Below the pieces are notes generated by a model, which was given only the letters and a program-made list of their open reading frames with translations, did no database searches and was not told where the DNA came from. A stretch of 64,000 bases of DNA from positions 78,146 through 142,145 of the forward strand of contig JBBHKE010002288.1 in NCBI GenBank assembly GCA_037447655.1, given 5' to 3'. Both the position numbers and the translations under genes were made by a program. This document shows positions 1-10,796 of this stretch, one piece after another; position 1 is the stretch's first letter, and each line of letters opens with the position of its first letter. The stretch comes from Zygnema cylindricum (Eukaryota > Streptophyta > Zygnematophyceae > Zygnematales > Zygnemataceae).

Positions 1-420
1 TGTTCGTCGATCCGACCGTCTGACCATCCATCTCCGTATCCGTCCATCCATTTGCTTGTCTGTCCGTCGTTCCATCGGACTAGCCCGTATGCTGGTCCAT
101 TCCGTCCATCGTTCCGTCGGTCCGTCCGTCTCGTTCGTCGGACTGTCGGTTCGTCCATCGGTCTGTCTTCGGTTCATCCGTCCGCCCGTCCGCCGTCCGT
201 GATTCTCTCGATCTGTCCGTCCGTCCGTCGGTCTGTCTATCCCGTCTGTCCGCCAGACCGTTCGTCCCGCCAGTTGGTCTGTCCCTGATGGTCCTTCTGT
301 TCAGTCTGTCTGTCCGAAAGTCCGTTACATCTGTCAGTCCGTCCATCCGTCCATGTGTCCGTTTATCCGTCCGTCGCTGTGTATCCGTCAGTCCGCTCGC
401 AACGCTTGCGGTTGACTGTG
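1..420. repeat. GTCC/GTCT microsatellite-like tract
   Basis: The plus strand is dominated by degenerate tetranucleotide units such as GTCC, GTCT and CATC (for example repeated CCGTCCGT). The long open frames on both strands here are by-products of the repeat and read as low-complexity Ser/Arg/Pro or Asp/Arg/Thr. The tract runs off the left window edge and fades near 420. Confidence 0.85.
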
Positions 421-1104
421 TGAGTGTCGGACAGTCAGCTTTTTTTCATTTCGTACTCGTAGCACGTGTAGTGTACTGGGATAATCAACAGTCTGGTGAC
501 ATTGCTCAAATTCTTGACGTAACAAACACAAAGGATACATAGAGTCAGTCTGACATGATCGCCATTCGAACAGTCAATGCGACATAATCACGATGTAGAT
601 TCTGACATAATCAAGATACGTTGAATCAATCTGACATAATCATAATAATTACAAATTGTGTTGGAGATCCTCAAATAGAATAAAAAAACAAAAATTAAAA
701 AAATATCGAAGCTAGAGTTGGCTACTTACAAAACACTACCAGTTGGTAATTTGCAAGCCTTGTTTCCTGTTATTAGAACTCGTCTACGTAATTGGCCCAT
801 CTACTCAAAAAGTAACTACACAGAACCATTCAATTGGACACCAACTTGTGATGGAACCCAAAATGTTGTGGATCTATCCTTTTCACCACTACCCTTTGAA
901 TTTTGAATAGCCCTGTTCAACACAATTTTAATAGAGCCTGCCAATTAATCAGTGTACGTGTACCGTACTGTACAGTACCGTACTGTACGGTACAGCATGC
1001 AATAAATTACTCTCCATCTTTGGCACTCTCAGACGAGATAGGCTGTCCTAGCCAATGTACTATTTTCCTCTTTTCTTTCAATTTCTTCTTTCAACACAAG
1101 TAAT
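421..1104. other. Unassigned intergenic DNA with GTAC-rich palindrome
   Basis: I see no supported gene. Short repeats of a 'tctgacataatca' type occur at about 545-640. At 957-992 there is a run of GTACCGTAC/GTACTGTAC units that is close to self-complementary. An open frame at 718-906 lacks recognisable motifs. The stretch downstream of the root-cap gene stop codon (1105) would contain its 3' UTR. Confidence 0.5.
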
Positions 1105-3418
1105 TCATGACATATCAATCTTATCTCTGCTTTCTGTTGATGAAACAATGGAGGGTGTCACATTATAGGCCGAATACAAGCACTGGGTGTGAAGAACGGA
1201 GTTCACGATATAATCAGAAGCTTTGCCATCAAGAAATCCTTTCCCTTCCTCATTGTCAGCCGCAATTGGTCGAAGAGTCTCACTTGTTATCGCGGAAAAT
1301 TCAACTGCGCGATTTTCATGGTCATCTCGATAAGTTTGACCGAGAATACCGTGGACAGAAGTCGTTACCTGCAACAGAAGTAAGAAAAACGAAAGTTCTA
1401 TGAAAAACGCGTGATAATAATTCATCTAAGTACATGGAAACAAAAAAAGGGAAAAAGAAGTATAACAGTCAATGCAGCCTGTTACTCGGACAAAGCCCAC
1501 TGCTTTGATACACAAAAGATTATGACAGAGTTAGAGTGAGAGAAAGAGAAGGGGGGAGGGAAAGAGACGATAAGACAACAAAGAGGGGACAAAGACCTGG
1601 ATTTCTTTATTTTCCTTACATTGAGGGAGCTGAAGCCCACGCTAATGTGCACGTAAGCCTCCTCAATTGTGCGAAGCTGTGGATTGGCCGCTCGAAGACG
1701 CATCTCCATGTCCAGGAGGCCCAAAATATTGACATGATAGACTTCGACATCATAGGATCCGAACTTCTCAAGCTTCCCCATTCTAATAGTCAGGCCTCCA
1801 TCCATAACAAGCTTAACTCCAACCTGCAAAAGAGGTAGTTTCTACCTTAGGGAGTCAAAATGTAGGCAATACGCTGATATTTGGCATAGCAAGTTCCCAA
1901 TTTACCCAAAAAAAAAACGAATATCAAATGTAAGAGGATCCACAGTAGCAATTGTAAACAGATGCCCTTACCGTCATTTTGGGAAGGGTCTTTCCATCAA
2001 GCTCGGCAACAGCCAAATAACCACCGTTGTGACTGACAGAACTGCCAGCTCGGGCAGCAAACAAAAGTTTATGTTGTTTCAAATTTTTTCCTGTTCCTAA
2101 ATTCCACACTATTCCGAGTTCACGGATCCATGTGCGAACAACTTTACCATCCCTCGTTAGATGAGACGCTCCCTCAGTTCGTGTATCAAAGTAGCCTGCC
2201 ATCTTCATGTTGATTTGAAGTCTCCGGTCGGTAATGAGACAATAACTTTCGTTTGGGATACCATTGAAATCAAACCTAGTTCCATGTGCACCAACCAAAT
2301 GAGGATCGTTGGAGACAACGGTTGTGTTGCATTTGGCTCCAACAATACTTGGTGCAACTCCACGATTGGGGCCCTTGAATTGCGGAGAAGAACTTTTGCT
2401 ATACAAATAGCACTGATGTTCAGGGAGGTCCCCACAGGCACTGCATTATTGGTATGAAAAGCATTGCAATGGTGAATTTCCATATCTCTTTTTCAAATCG
2501 AGTAGGGCAAAAGCGAAATCATATTTCGAAGGCGTATACACTCACAAACAACATGTACATCTTAACATCATAATTGAAACTTTACAAACCGAGAAACAAA
2601 CAATCACACACACACAGAGATCATGTTTTTGCAGCTATATCCTTTTCTGTATTGCTGTGGCTTTTTCTTTAGCTTGCCACCCTCAGTTTGCGTTCAGTTT
2701 TTAATTTTCGTCTCTGCTGTTCCCAGAAAAGGACAATCGCACTCACACTCTGACAAACTGCCAGAAGGTGCAATTTCTGAAAAATTTGCATCGAGTGCAG
2801 CATTCCTCCACGCTTTGAACGTTCAATAAGAGCACATCTTGATCCTTCAATCGGTAGGCGTAACGAACTGTGTCTCCAACAGTGCCATTTTTCACCTCAT
2901 GCCAAGACACATCTGTAGAGTTGTAACCAAGTTCATCAACAGCCAGTGGAATCTGCAGAAATTTCAATAGAAAAATGGATGTATCGGTAACCAATAAACG
3001 TCTATAATTCTGAGGCGGTCCACTGTGAGTACAATCGGATCACGAACAGAAAAGACTTAAAATGAAGATCCAGATTATACATACATCAGCTTGGAGCAAA
3101 GCTACCTTCAAATCCTTGCTACCAGGCCCGTCTGCTGTCCGATTGCAGACTTTTCAAAGAGATTAGCTACAAAGAGCCTGAGGAGACAACTTCCAACAAT
3201 GTTCAGTAGAAAGGTTTACTTACTCCATAATATGAAAGGTATCCACCAACACTGCAGCTTCCCGTGTTACAGCTGTGATTATAACCGACATCAGGCTCCT
3301 TATCGTGTACTTTGCCGTTCACTGATTGCTGCTGCCAAGCAGAAACCAGTACACTGCAATGCAAACTTGCAACCAGCAGTGCCAGACACAGCAGCTGCGC
3401 AAACCGCAGAGAAGACAT
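1105..3418 (-). CDS. Secreted root-cap-domain protein with a Cys-rich PAN/apple-like segment
   Basis: A five-exon model is fully phase-consistent: 3418-3224, 2952-2747, 2440-1972, 1823-1620 and 1368-1105, giving 445 residues. All introns are GT-AG (donors GTAAGT, GTGAGT, GTAAGG, GTAAGG). Residues 1-27 form a signal peptide with a Leu/Val-rich core. Residues 66-134 hold a tight Cys cluster (C116, C117, C120, C126) that resembles a PAN/apple domain. Residues 179-192 read DPHLVGAHGTRFDF and residues 365-371 read GILGQTY, both hallmarks of the plant root cap family (Pfam Root_cap); QCLY lies near the C-terminus. Family members are extracellular proteins of unknown biochemical role, often linked to root cap or desiccation-type expression. 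Start chosen: the first ATG directly before the signal peptide. Introns are 148-306 nt. Function beyond secretion is inference; the family call is firm. Confidence 0.9.
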
Positions 3419-3906
3419 GGAAGAGAGACTCGACGTTTCTGTGACTTTGCTACTCTGGCTGGATATGTTACAAATTAATAAGACGGTCCTGCAGATTAGC
3501 TTACTGTTTTCCAAGAAAAGTAAGATATCGGTGTCGGCGGCAGATTGTATTAATAGCTGCAAGAGAATGGAAAGAACGCTTCGAAGGCTGTAGCGAGCTT
3601 TTTCTAGAAATAGTACTGTGCAGATTATCACAAATTATCACAAATAACAGAGCAATGAATGGTACTGATTCAAAGTGAAGCGATTAACATTGGGCGAACA
3701 AGTACAGAGTGCACGATTCGCCAAAGCTGGCTGCTTGACGCCCGGTTGAGGAAGAGGGTACACTGCCCAAAGTTATTGCTTACGAGAGTTAATAACACTA
3801 ATTCAGCTGCGACCTTTTCTGACCGAAAATCATAAAATAGGGTTGGGAACTCTACTTAGTAAACTACATATTGTCACGTCTGCTTGCGCTAAATTAAATA
3901 GTTTTA
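3419..3906. other. Upstream region of the root-cap gene
   Basis: No gene is seen. The region must contain the 5' UTR and promoter of the minus-strand root-cap gene that starts at 3418. I could not pick a convincing TATA box. It ends at the left tip of the long-TIR transposon. Confidence 0.4.
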
Positions 3907-4619
3907 GGGAATTGATAATGACAATGACTGTTTTGGTTGCGGACAGTCCCTTACGTCATTTTGTCAAAAAACGTACGTTTGAAGTACACACAGGTACAAA
4001 TAAAGCACCGTTGAGTACAAATTTGACGGTCAATCGGTTGAACAACTTTGACTTTGAAAATATTTTTCAACCGCTTAAAATTATGCCGCGCTTGCGAACG
4101 TCGACCGTCATAATAAATTTAGCAATTCACACGGCCGGCGAACGTTTACGGTAACAAAACTGCGGCAACCACATGTAAATAAAAAGTGTTGCAGACAGTC
4201 ACTTTTTGTCGTTATGTGAGCTCCACGGTGAGAGACTGAGAGCACTTAGCCGCAAAATTGAAATATAATCGTTTAAGCGTTACATTGAACTTAGACGCAA
4301 AGTGAAACGAAACCTCTTGAAACTGAAGTCTCGTACGGAAATATTGCCGGTTCGTCGTACACATAAAATATTTCCGCGGACGAAAAAATCGCGTCACGCT
4401 TCGAACCAACATTTCTTCGAAATCGACAAGCGTGCGATTCGTACAAATGAAAACCGCTCGGCGCTCGCACCAAACCGAGCCGACACAAAATTACAGAATC
4501 GAATGAAACAACACATATGCGTGGTTCACACTTGAAAAAGGGGAAAACGGTATGGTATGAAAACGGTACTTTCTTTTGTCTGCCGTGAACTGGGACGTGA
4601 CGCTAGCCTACGTCAACTA

Positions 4620-4836
4620 CACCGCCAATCGTTATTAGCGTTGTGTACGCTAATTCCGTCCCGCTTTTTTTTTTATTATTCTCAAATAGAATTATCCACA
4701 CTATTTTAAAAAAAAACCTAATTCCTAATTAGAATAGACGATTTCTTCGAAAATTTTCAAATTCTCAATTAGCGTAAACCACGCTAATTATTCGTATACG
4801 CTAAAAAAACTTACACGCTAATAACGATTGGCGGTG
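4620..4836. mobile_element. 217-bp MITE with TA target duplication (Stowaway/mariner-like)
   Basis: Perfect inverted ends CACCGCCAATCGTTATTAGC / GCTAATAACGATTGGCGGTG, flanked by TA on both sides. The related segment at about 27960-27990 is the empty site: there 'gtcaac-TA-gcgtg' is continuous with a single TA, which proves the insertion and the 2-bp TA duplication. The interior is AT-rich and has no coding capacity. Confidence 0.9.
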
Positions 4837-4924
4837 TAGCGTGTCGTGATATGAGCCACTTGCCCGTACGAAAAAGGAAACGCTTTGCGAACATGATATG
4901 TACGAAGCGTTCCAAACCAAAATG

Positions 4925-5810
4925 TAGTGTTGTGTATCGGTAAAAAACTTATCGCGATAACACCGATACCGATAGTTATCGGTTATCGAACGGTCAGCGG
5001 TCCCGATATATTTGTACTTTCTGTACTTTCTGTCCGGAGTGCTTTCTGTCCGGTAAACTGAACGGTAAATTTACGAGAAATGTACGGTTGTTTACGGGAA
5101 ATGTACGGAATTTGACGAAAAAATACGTTGCACTTTGTAGTACTTTTTGGGCGGTTAACTGAACACATATTTTACGGGAACGTACAAAATTGTACTGATA
5201 AACTGATTATCATGGAACGGTAAAAATACGGGGGACACAAAGTACAACGGATGCAAAATAACATTATGCGCGCCGCCGGAATCGAACGGACGACATTCAA
5301 TGAGAAAATACGAGCGGACGGTCAGCGTGAGCGCCGGCATCTCGGAATGGCTTTTTTGGCGGCTTTTGCCAAAAAAGCCGACGGATTGACACGTGGCAGG
5401 TTTCCAGTGGATCTCAAAAAATAAAGGGACAAAGCCATTGTGTCGGATGTGAAAGGTACATCGTCTTAACTGGAGCCGTACTAAAGCCGTACACATCTTA
5501 TGCCGGATACTGTACTTTCGGCTTGTACAAATGATCTGATTGGTAGGTACCTCAGGGGTTGTGAGTAGGGCGCGTCGGGGGAATAAGACGTACAGTTGAG
5601 TGTACATGCCGTACATTTATCTGTACGGCTCATACAGTTATCGTCGATAGTTATCGTTATCGGCATTATTGTCGATAAGTAGCCGATATTATCGGCTACT
5701 TATCGGCCATAAGACCGATAGCGATATATCGTACCAATATATCGATTATCGGGTACCCTAAAAAAGGCCCATATCGGTTATCGGCAAATCCTTACCGATA
5801 CACAACACTA
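4925..5810. mobile_element. TIR element with TATCG-rich interior
   Basis: Perfect 18-bp inverted ends, TAGTGTTGTGTATCGGTA at 4925-4942 and its complement at 5793-5810. The interior has many TATCG/CGATA units and palindromes around 4935-4985 and 5640-5760. If the outer TA pairs are the target duplication, the element is 4927-5808, because the sister locus near 28070 shows one TA at that position. No transposase frame is visible. A relative with degenerate ends lies at about 26371-26743. Confidence 0.75.
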
Positions 5811-6342
5811 GCATTAAGAACAGATTCACACGGCAAAAACGTCACACAAAAGTACGCAAAGCGTAGAACACAAAGCGTTTGCAATTAATAGTATGATACC
5901 GTTTGTCCGCATTCCTAACCTGGTGCACCGACAACAGCCTAGGTGCACCGACATCAACCGAATAACACAACTTTTTCCGTACGCTGGCCAAACGTATGTC
6001 ACCATATCCAAAGTTGATCAAGTAGAGAAGGTGAAGTGAGAAAGTACCTACGCGGGTAGCAATTATATTTACATGTGGTTGTCGCAGTTTTGTTACAGGA
6101 AACCTTGGTCAGCCGTGTGAATTGTTGTTTATCTTATTACGGTCGACGTTCGCAAGCACGACACTTTTTTTAACCGGTCGTTACGATATTTCGCAAGTCG
6201 ATGTTGTTCGACGGTTTGACCGTCAAGCATAAACTTAAAGGTACATAACTTGTACTAATCTGTAGTTAAAATGTACAGTTTTTTACAAGACGACGCAAGT
6301 ACCTGCGCGCAACAAAAATTATCTCTGCTATTTGCTATTCCC

Positions 6343-6914
6343 TTTCAAATATTATATGGAGATGTGGAAACTGGAAAGGGTGTGGAAACGCTACATGGAC
6401 GACCCCTCAATTCACACGTAACTAAGGGTACTTTCGCATGTAACCAAAACTTAGTCTTGTTACTTTGTTTTTTAACGAAGATTCTCGGTACAACTTTCAG
6501 AGCATTCGTATGTAAAAAAATGAAATCGTAACATTAGACTGTGATAGATGTAGACGCGGGTGTAATTTGTGACGGTTGTAGACGACTACAAAAATCGCGA
6601 CGGTTGATGACGTGTACAAAATAGTGACAGTTGTAGACGTCTAGCTACTTGTGACATTGTAGATGTTTAGGATTTGCGACATTTTGATGTCACGCTCAAA
6701 ATATGACAGCGTCAACGTCACAAATTCAAAATTTTTCCGCCATGGTTTCCCAATAATGATTTTTTTGTCCTTTCTCACTCTATTTGCCATCAAAATACGC
6801 CCCAAATATAATAAAAATAAATCGTTTTTAGAGATCTTTCCTTTGATACCATTATTTACGTTTTTCATTGCAGTAATTGTGAGATAAAGGCGGTAGTGGG
6901 AGCGAGAGAAAAAG
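6343..6914. other. Unassigned DNA with MITE-end fragments
   Basis: No gene. 6540-6780 carries repeated 'gtgaca..tgtagacg' units and a 'ccgccatggttt' block that recur in the Harbinger-like elements at 35.45-35.6 and 39.1-39.2 kb, so this is probably a MITE fragment in the opposite orientation. Confidence 0.5.
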
Positions 6915-6995
6915 AGGCAGTGCCTTCCCCTAAGTTGATTTATTGCAGAGAAAACCGTGGATTAAAATTGAAAAGTGATTAGGAATTAAGGGGAG
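6915..6995 (+). pseudogene. 3' tip of a copia A-type pol (RNase H end)
   Basis: About 80 bp encode the last residues of an A-type copia polyprotein (AVPSPKLIYCREN...), followed by a stop and a polypurine tract AAGGGGAG just before an LTR. The rest of this plus-strand element is missing. The matching tail of copia A is at 10797-10880 on the minus strand. Confidence 0.85.
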
Positions 6996-7886
6996 TGTTG
7001 AAAAGAGGTAATTAATAGTTCACTTCCCTATTTTAGTTTTGTTTTAAAGAAAGAGAGTAAGGATCAAAGGCGCGCCATGGCTGCCGCCATATTTACAAAG
7101 TGGCAGTTTTTGCAGTTAAGGGTATTTTGGCTAAAATGATGCCTAAGTCTAGATTTGGACCTGTGACCTCCAGATTCTTTATAGTCTAACGCCTTAACAA
7201 TTAAGGCGTTACGAAACGATACACCTGACGGGTTTCATAAATATATAAACATTAACGAAACAGCTAATTAACAGCAGACTAACCAAATGGAGCAATTTCT
7301 GCATGTACGCGAATCTGAACCGTGTAAAATATGTTTTGATCGGACGGTCGGCATTATAGCCGCCACGCGAAGTGAGATTTTTGGCGGCATACGGAGATAG
7401 CGCCACGCGGTGCCACGTGGTGCCACATTATTTGATACCGGAGAAGATGGGAGGAGGAACCATGGCTTCCGATTTGATAGGTGTCACCTTGTAGACCTTG
7501 TCGTACAATAGTCATACAATAAGTGCATCGCCCATTGTACCTTCTTGTACTATATAGTGTTCCTATTGGACTAGGGTTTAGTAGTAGGTAGTCGCGAGTA
7601 GGCAGATCGAGACTTAGTAATATTTAGGTTTCTCTCTCTCTAAGAGAGCTTGTAACTATAAAGGTCATCTTTGACCAGCCATAACTTACTACTCAAGGGA
7701 GCAAATTCAGTGATTCTTTTTGCGTTTGACTCAAGGGATTCTTGTCCTCACATGGGTGAGAGTTGTCAGAATATTTGTGTGCCTGGGCGGCGCTTATTCA
7801 GCGGGAAAGTAGAAGGGGCAAATATTATCCTAGAGGCTATACATAGGCTGCTCATTCTGTGGGTCAATGGAGACCACAGAATTTCA
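6996..7886 (+). repeat. Copia A-type LTR, plus orientation (891 bp)
   Basis: Begins TGTTGAAAAG directly after the polypurine tract and ends ...AATTTCA. It is the inverted counterpart of the LTR at 9909-10796; both contain a tRNA-like segment (here 7145-7220) and the terminal hairpin (7854-7882). It is preceded by only about 80 bp of copia coding sequence, so its element is truncated. What follows (7887 on) is not copia. Confidence 0.9.
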
Positions 7887-8204
7887 CATATTATCCGTAG
7901 TTGTGGTAGCTGCGCTGGCTGCGCTTTCCGTACGGATCATAAAAATAGCCGCAACTGCGTTGACTTAACTGCGTCGCAGCTGCTCCGTACCGGCGGCGCC
8001 TATTAAAACATTCTGTTTATTTTACATCGGATCGCTTCGCGATCTTCCGTCCATTTGTCATTGCTTGTTCACACCACTCAATGAGTCTTTTACGTAACTT
8101 TAATAAACAATCCATTTGCTCTCCCAATCCGTGAATCTATTCAAACCTCTATATTAAATCCAATTTGCAATTACGCACGAAACTGACTTTTCAAAACAAC
8201 ATTC
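7887..8204. other. Unassigned junction DNA between LTR and gypsy fragment
   Basis: Sequence between the inverted copia LTR and the broken integrase end of the gypsy fragment. It includes 'gcgctggctgcgc'-type short repeats at 7910-7930. No gene or second element could be identified. Confidence 0.4.
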
Positions 8205-9908
8205 CCATGGTCTTTCATGGATATCTAATGGTTTTAAGAGACCTCTAGGTTTTGGCTACTAGGTTTACTCTGTTGGCAAGGGACACAACTTTCCACCTGT
8301 TTCGACACCTCTTTTGCCATCCCGGGTCAAAGCAATATACTCTGCAATGAACTAAGAGTTTTATTTTGACCTAGATGTCCTAAATGCTTACGAGCTTCCC
8401 GTAAAATTTGTTTTCTCAAGTCTCCCACTTCAAGAATGCATAATCTATCCCCAATTTTTAAATACAGTAATCCATCCTCTAGTCTAAAGTTTTTGACATG
8501 CCTCTCATTCAATGGGTCAAAATCCCCTCCCGAAATATTCTTGCAAATCACAACAAAATAAGGATCTTTATCACAACCATTTCTAACTGTATCTAAAAAC
8601 AATTCATTTTGAACCATTACACTTATTCCAAAACATCTACTTAAAGGATCTGCGACTACATTTGTCTTCCTAGGAATATGTTTGACATTAAATTTGAAAT
8701 ATGCTAGTTTTTGCATCCACTTAACCTGTCTGCCAGTCATAATCTGCGCATCATTTAATCTCTGTATATAAGAGAGTGCTTTATTATCATTGTGAACAGT
8801 AAATTTTTTATTATGCAAATAACAAAGCCATTTCACCAATGCATGTACAATTGCAAGTAATTCATTTTCCTGTACTGTATAGTTCTTTTCAGCATCATTG
8901 AATTTTCTGGACTCAAAAACAATAGGATGAAAGTGTTTGCCGACTTTTTGACTTATGACTGCACCTAGACCTTTATCAGATGCATATGTAGTGATCAAAA
9001 CTTCAAATTCCCCGGCAGGGTCAAGATACACCAGTGTAGGGGCAGAGGTCAACTTCCCTTTTAATTCCTCGAATGCTCTCTCTTGATAAGCTCCCCACAC
9101 AATCGTCTCCTTCTCCATAAGTAAATCCGTCAAAGGTGCGGCGATCATACTGAAGTTTTTGATAAATTTCCTGTAATAAGTGACCAATCCCAAAAACGAT
9201 CTACCTTCTGTGACATTAGTAGGTTGTTTCCAATTTTGGATTGCTAAAATTTTGGATGGATCTGTTTTAACACCTTCTCCACTAACTATATGCCATAAAA
9301 ATAATTGTTCACTTTTAAGAAAACTAGATTTTGACAATTTTCCATATAATTTTTTTTCTCTTAACCTTTCCAACACTCTTTTTAAATGGATTACATGTTG
9401 TTCTTTAGATTCACTGTAAACTAAAATATCATCTATAAACACTTGGACAAACTCATCTATGTAATCTGAAAAGGTTTGGTTCATTAATCTTTCGTAAGTA
9501 GCCGGTCCATTCGTTAAGCCGAATGGCATCACTATCCTAGTCCTGAAAGCAGTTTTATCAACATCCTCGATTCTAATTCGCACCTGATTAAAGCCACTAC
9601 GCAGATCAATCAACGCAAATACTTTAGCACCTTTTAAACGATCTATCAAGTTAGAAATAAAAAGTAATGGATACTTGCCCGTCACCGTAATCTTGTTCAG
9701 ACTACAATGGTCGACACACATTTTCAACGTTCCGTCCTTCTGTTTGACGAAGAGAACAGGTGCTCCTTAAGGTGATTTGGTGGGCTGAATATGCCGTTAC
9801 TCCAAAAGCTCCTTGATATGTTTCTTTAACTCCTCCTGCTCAAAGAAAATGTGCTTATTAATTCTTGTGATAGGAGGGTTACATTCAGGTTTAAGGTTAA
9901 TAACATGT
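8205..9908 (-). pseudogene. Ty3/gypsy pol fragment: RT, RNase H, start of integrase
   Basis: Reads on the minus strand from 9908. The N-terminal RT segment (KPEC..., GAPVLFVKQKDG) has stops before 9727. A 466-codon open frame then holds the RT core with FIDD (family YVDD/FIDD), the RNase H domain (family TDASD; here TTYASD, so the first Asp is changed) and the HHCC integrase zinc-finger entry (HLGHLGQNKTL). After a stop near 8327 the frame continues with CVPCQQ and ERPWE, also with a frameshift, and similarity ends about 8205. Protease, integrase core and 3' LTR are absent. It abuts the copia A LTR at 9908/9909. It is probably the other part of the gypsy whose gag is at 21.3-21.9 kb. Non-functional. 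Confidence 0.9.
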
Positions 9909-10796
9909 TTAAATTCTGTGGTCTCCATTGACCCACAGAATGAACAGCCTATGTATAGCCTCTGGGATAATATTTGCCCCTTCTACTTTCCCGCTGAATA
10001 AGCGCCGCCCAGGCACACAAATATTTTGACCACTCTCACCCATGTGAGGACAAGAATCCCTTGAGTCAAACGCAAAAAGAATCACTGAATTTGCTCCCCT
10101 GAGTAGTAAGTTATGGCTGGTCAAAGATGACCTTTATAGTTACAAGCTCTCTTAAAGAGAGAGGTACCTAAATATTACTAAGTCTCGATCTGCCTACTCG
10201 CGACTACCTACTACTAAACCCTAGTCCAATAGGAACACTATATAGTACAAGAAGGTACAATAGGCGATGCACTTATTGTACGACCATTGTACGACAAGGT
10301 CGACAAGGTGACACCTATCAAATCGGAAGCCATGGTTCCTCCTCCCATCTTCTCCAGTATCAAATAATGTGGCACCACGTGGCACCGCGTGGCGCTATCT
10401 CCGTATGCCCCCAAAAAGCTCACTTCGCGTGGCGGCTATAATGCCGACCGTCCGATCAAAACATATTTTACACGGTTCAGATTCGCGTACATGCAGAAAT
10501 TGCTCCATTTGGTTAGTCTGCTGTTAATTAGCTGTTTTGTTAATGTTTATATATTTATGAAACCCGTCACGTGTATCGTTTCGTAACGCCTTAATGGTTA
10601 AGGCGTTAGGCTATAGAGAATCAGTGGTCACAGGTTCAAATCTAGACTTAGGCATCACTTTAGTAAAATACCCTTTACTTCAAAAACTGCCACTTTCTAA
10701 ATATGGCTGCAGCTATGGCACGCCTTTGATCCTCACTCTCTTTCTTTAAAGCAAAACTAAAAAGGGAAGTGAATTACTAATTACCTCTTTTTAACA
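9909..10796 (-). repeat. 3' LTR of copia A (minus orientation, 888 bp)
   Basis: On the minus strand it starts TGTTAAAAAG after the polypurine tract AATTAAGGGGAG and ends near 9909 (..AATTTAA where the sister LTR has ..AATTTCA, one base changed). It contains the terminal hairpin (9913-9941) and a tRNA-like segment (10580-10655, plus strand). It is inverted relative to 6996-7886. Confidence 0.9.

Larger units (their letters stand above)
3907..6342. mobile_element. Long-TIR DNA transposon, non-autonomous, GGGAATTG ends
   Basis: The two ends are inverted copies for about 400 bp. 4084-4170 (GCTTGCGAACGTCGACCGT..., then CAACCACATGTAAAT) reappears inverted at 6062-6165, and the right tip (6240-6342) matches the inverted left tip of the 188-bp MITE at 36905. 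The tips read GGGAAT. The left flank is TTA and the right flank TTT, which fits a decayed 3-bp A/T target duplication as in PIF/Harbinger elements. No transposase frame is present. Two other elements (4620-4836 and 4925-5810) are nested within it. Parts of its interior recur at 23.69-23.93 and 24.70-24.99 kb and at 27.88-28.09 kb. Confidence 0.75.

Noticed and set aside
52-346. Overlapping frames on both strands at the left edge
   Set aside because: Produced by the GTCC-type microsatellite; no domain or splice signal.
718-906. 62-codon frame near the left edge
   Set aside because: No recognisable domain, no ATG at its start and no splice partner; left as unassigned.
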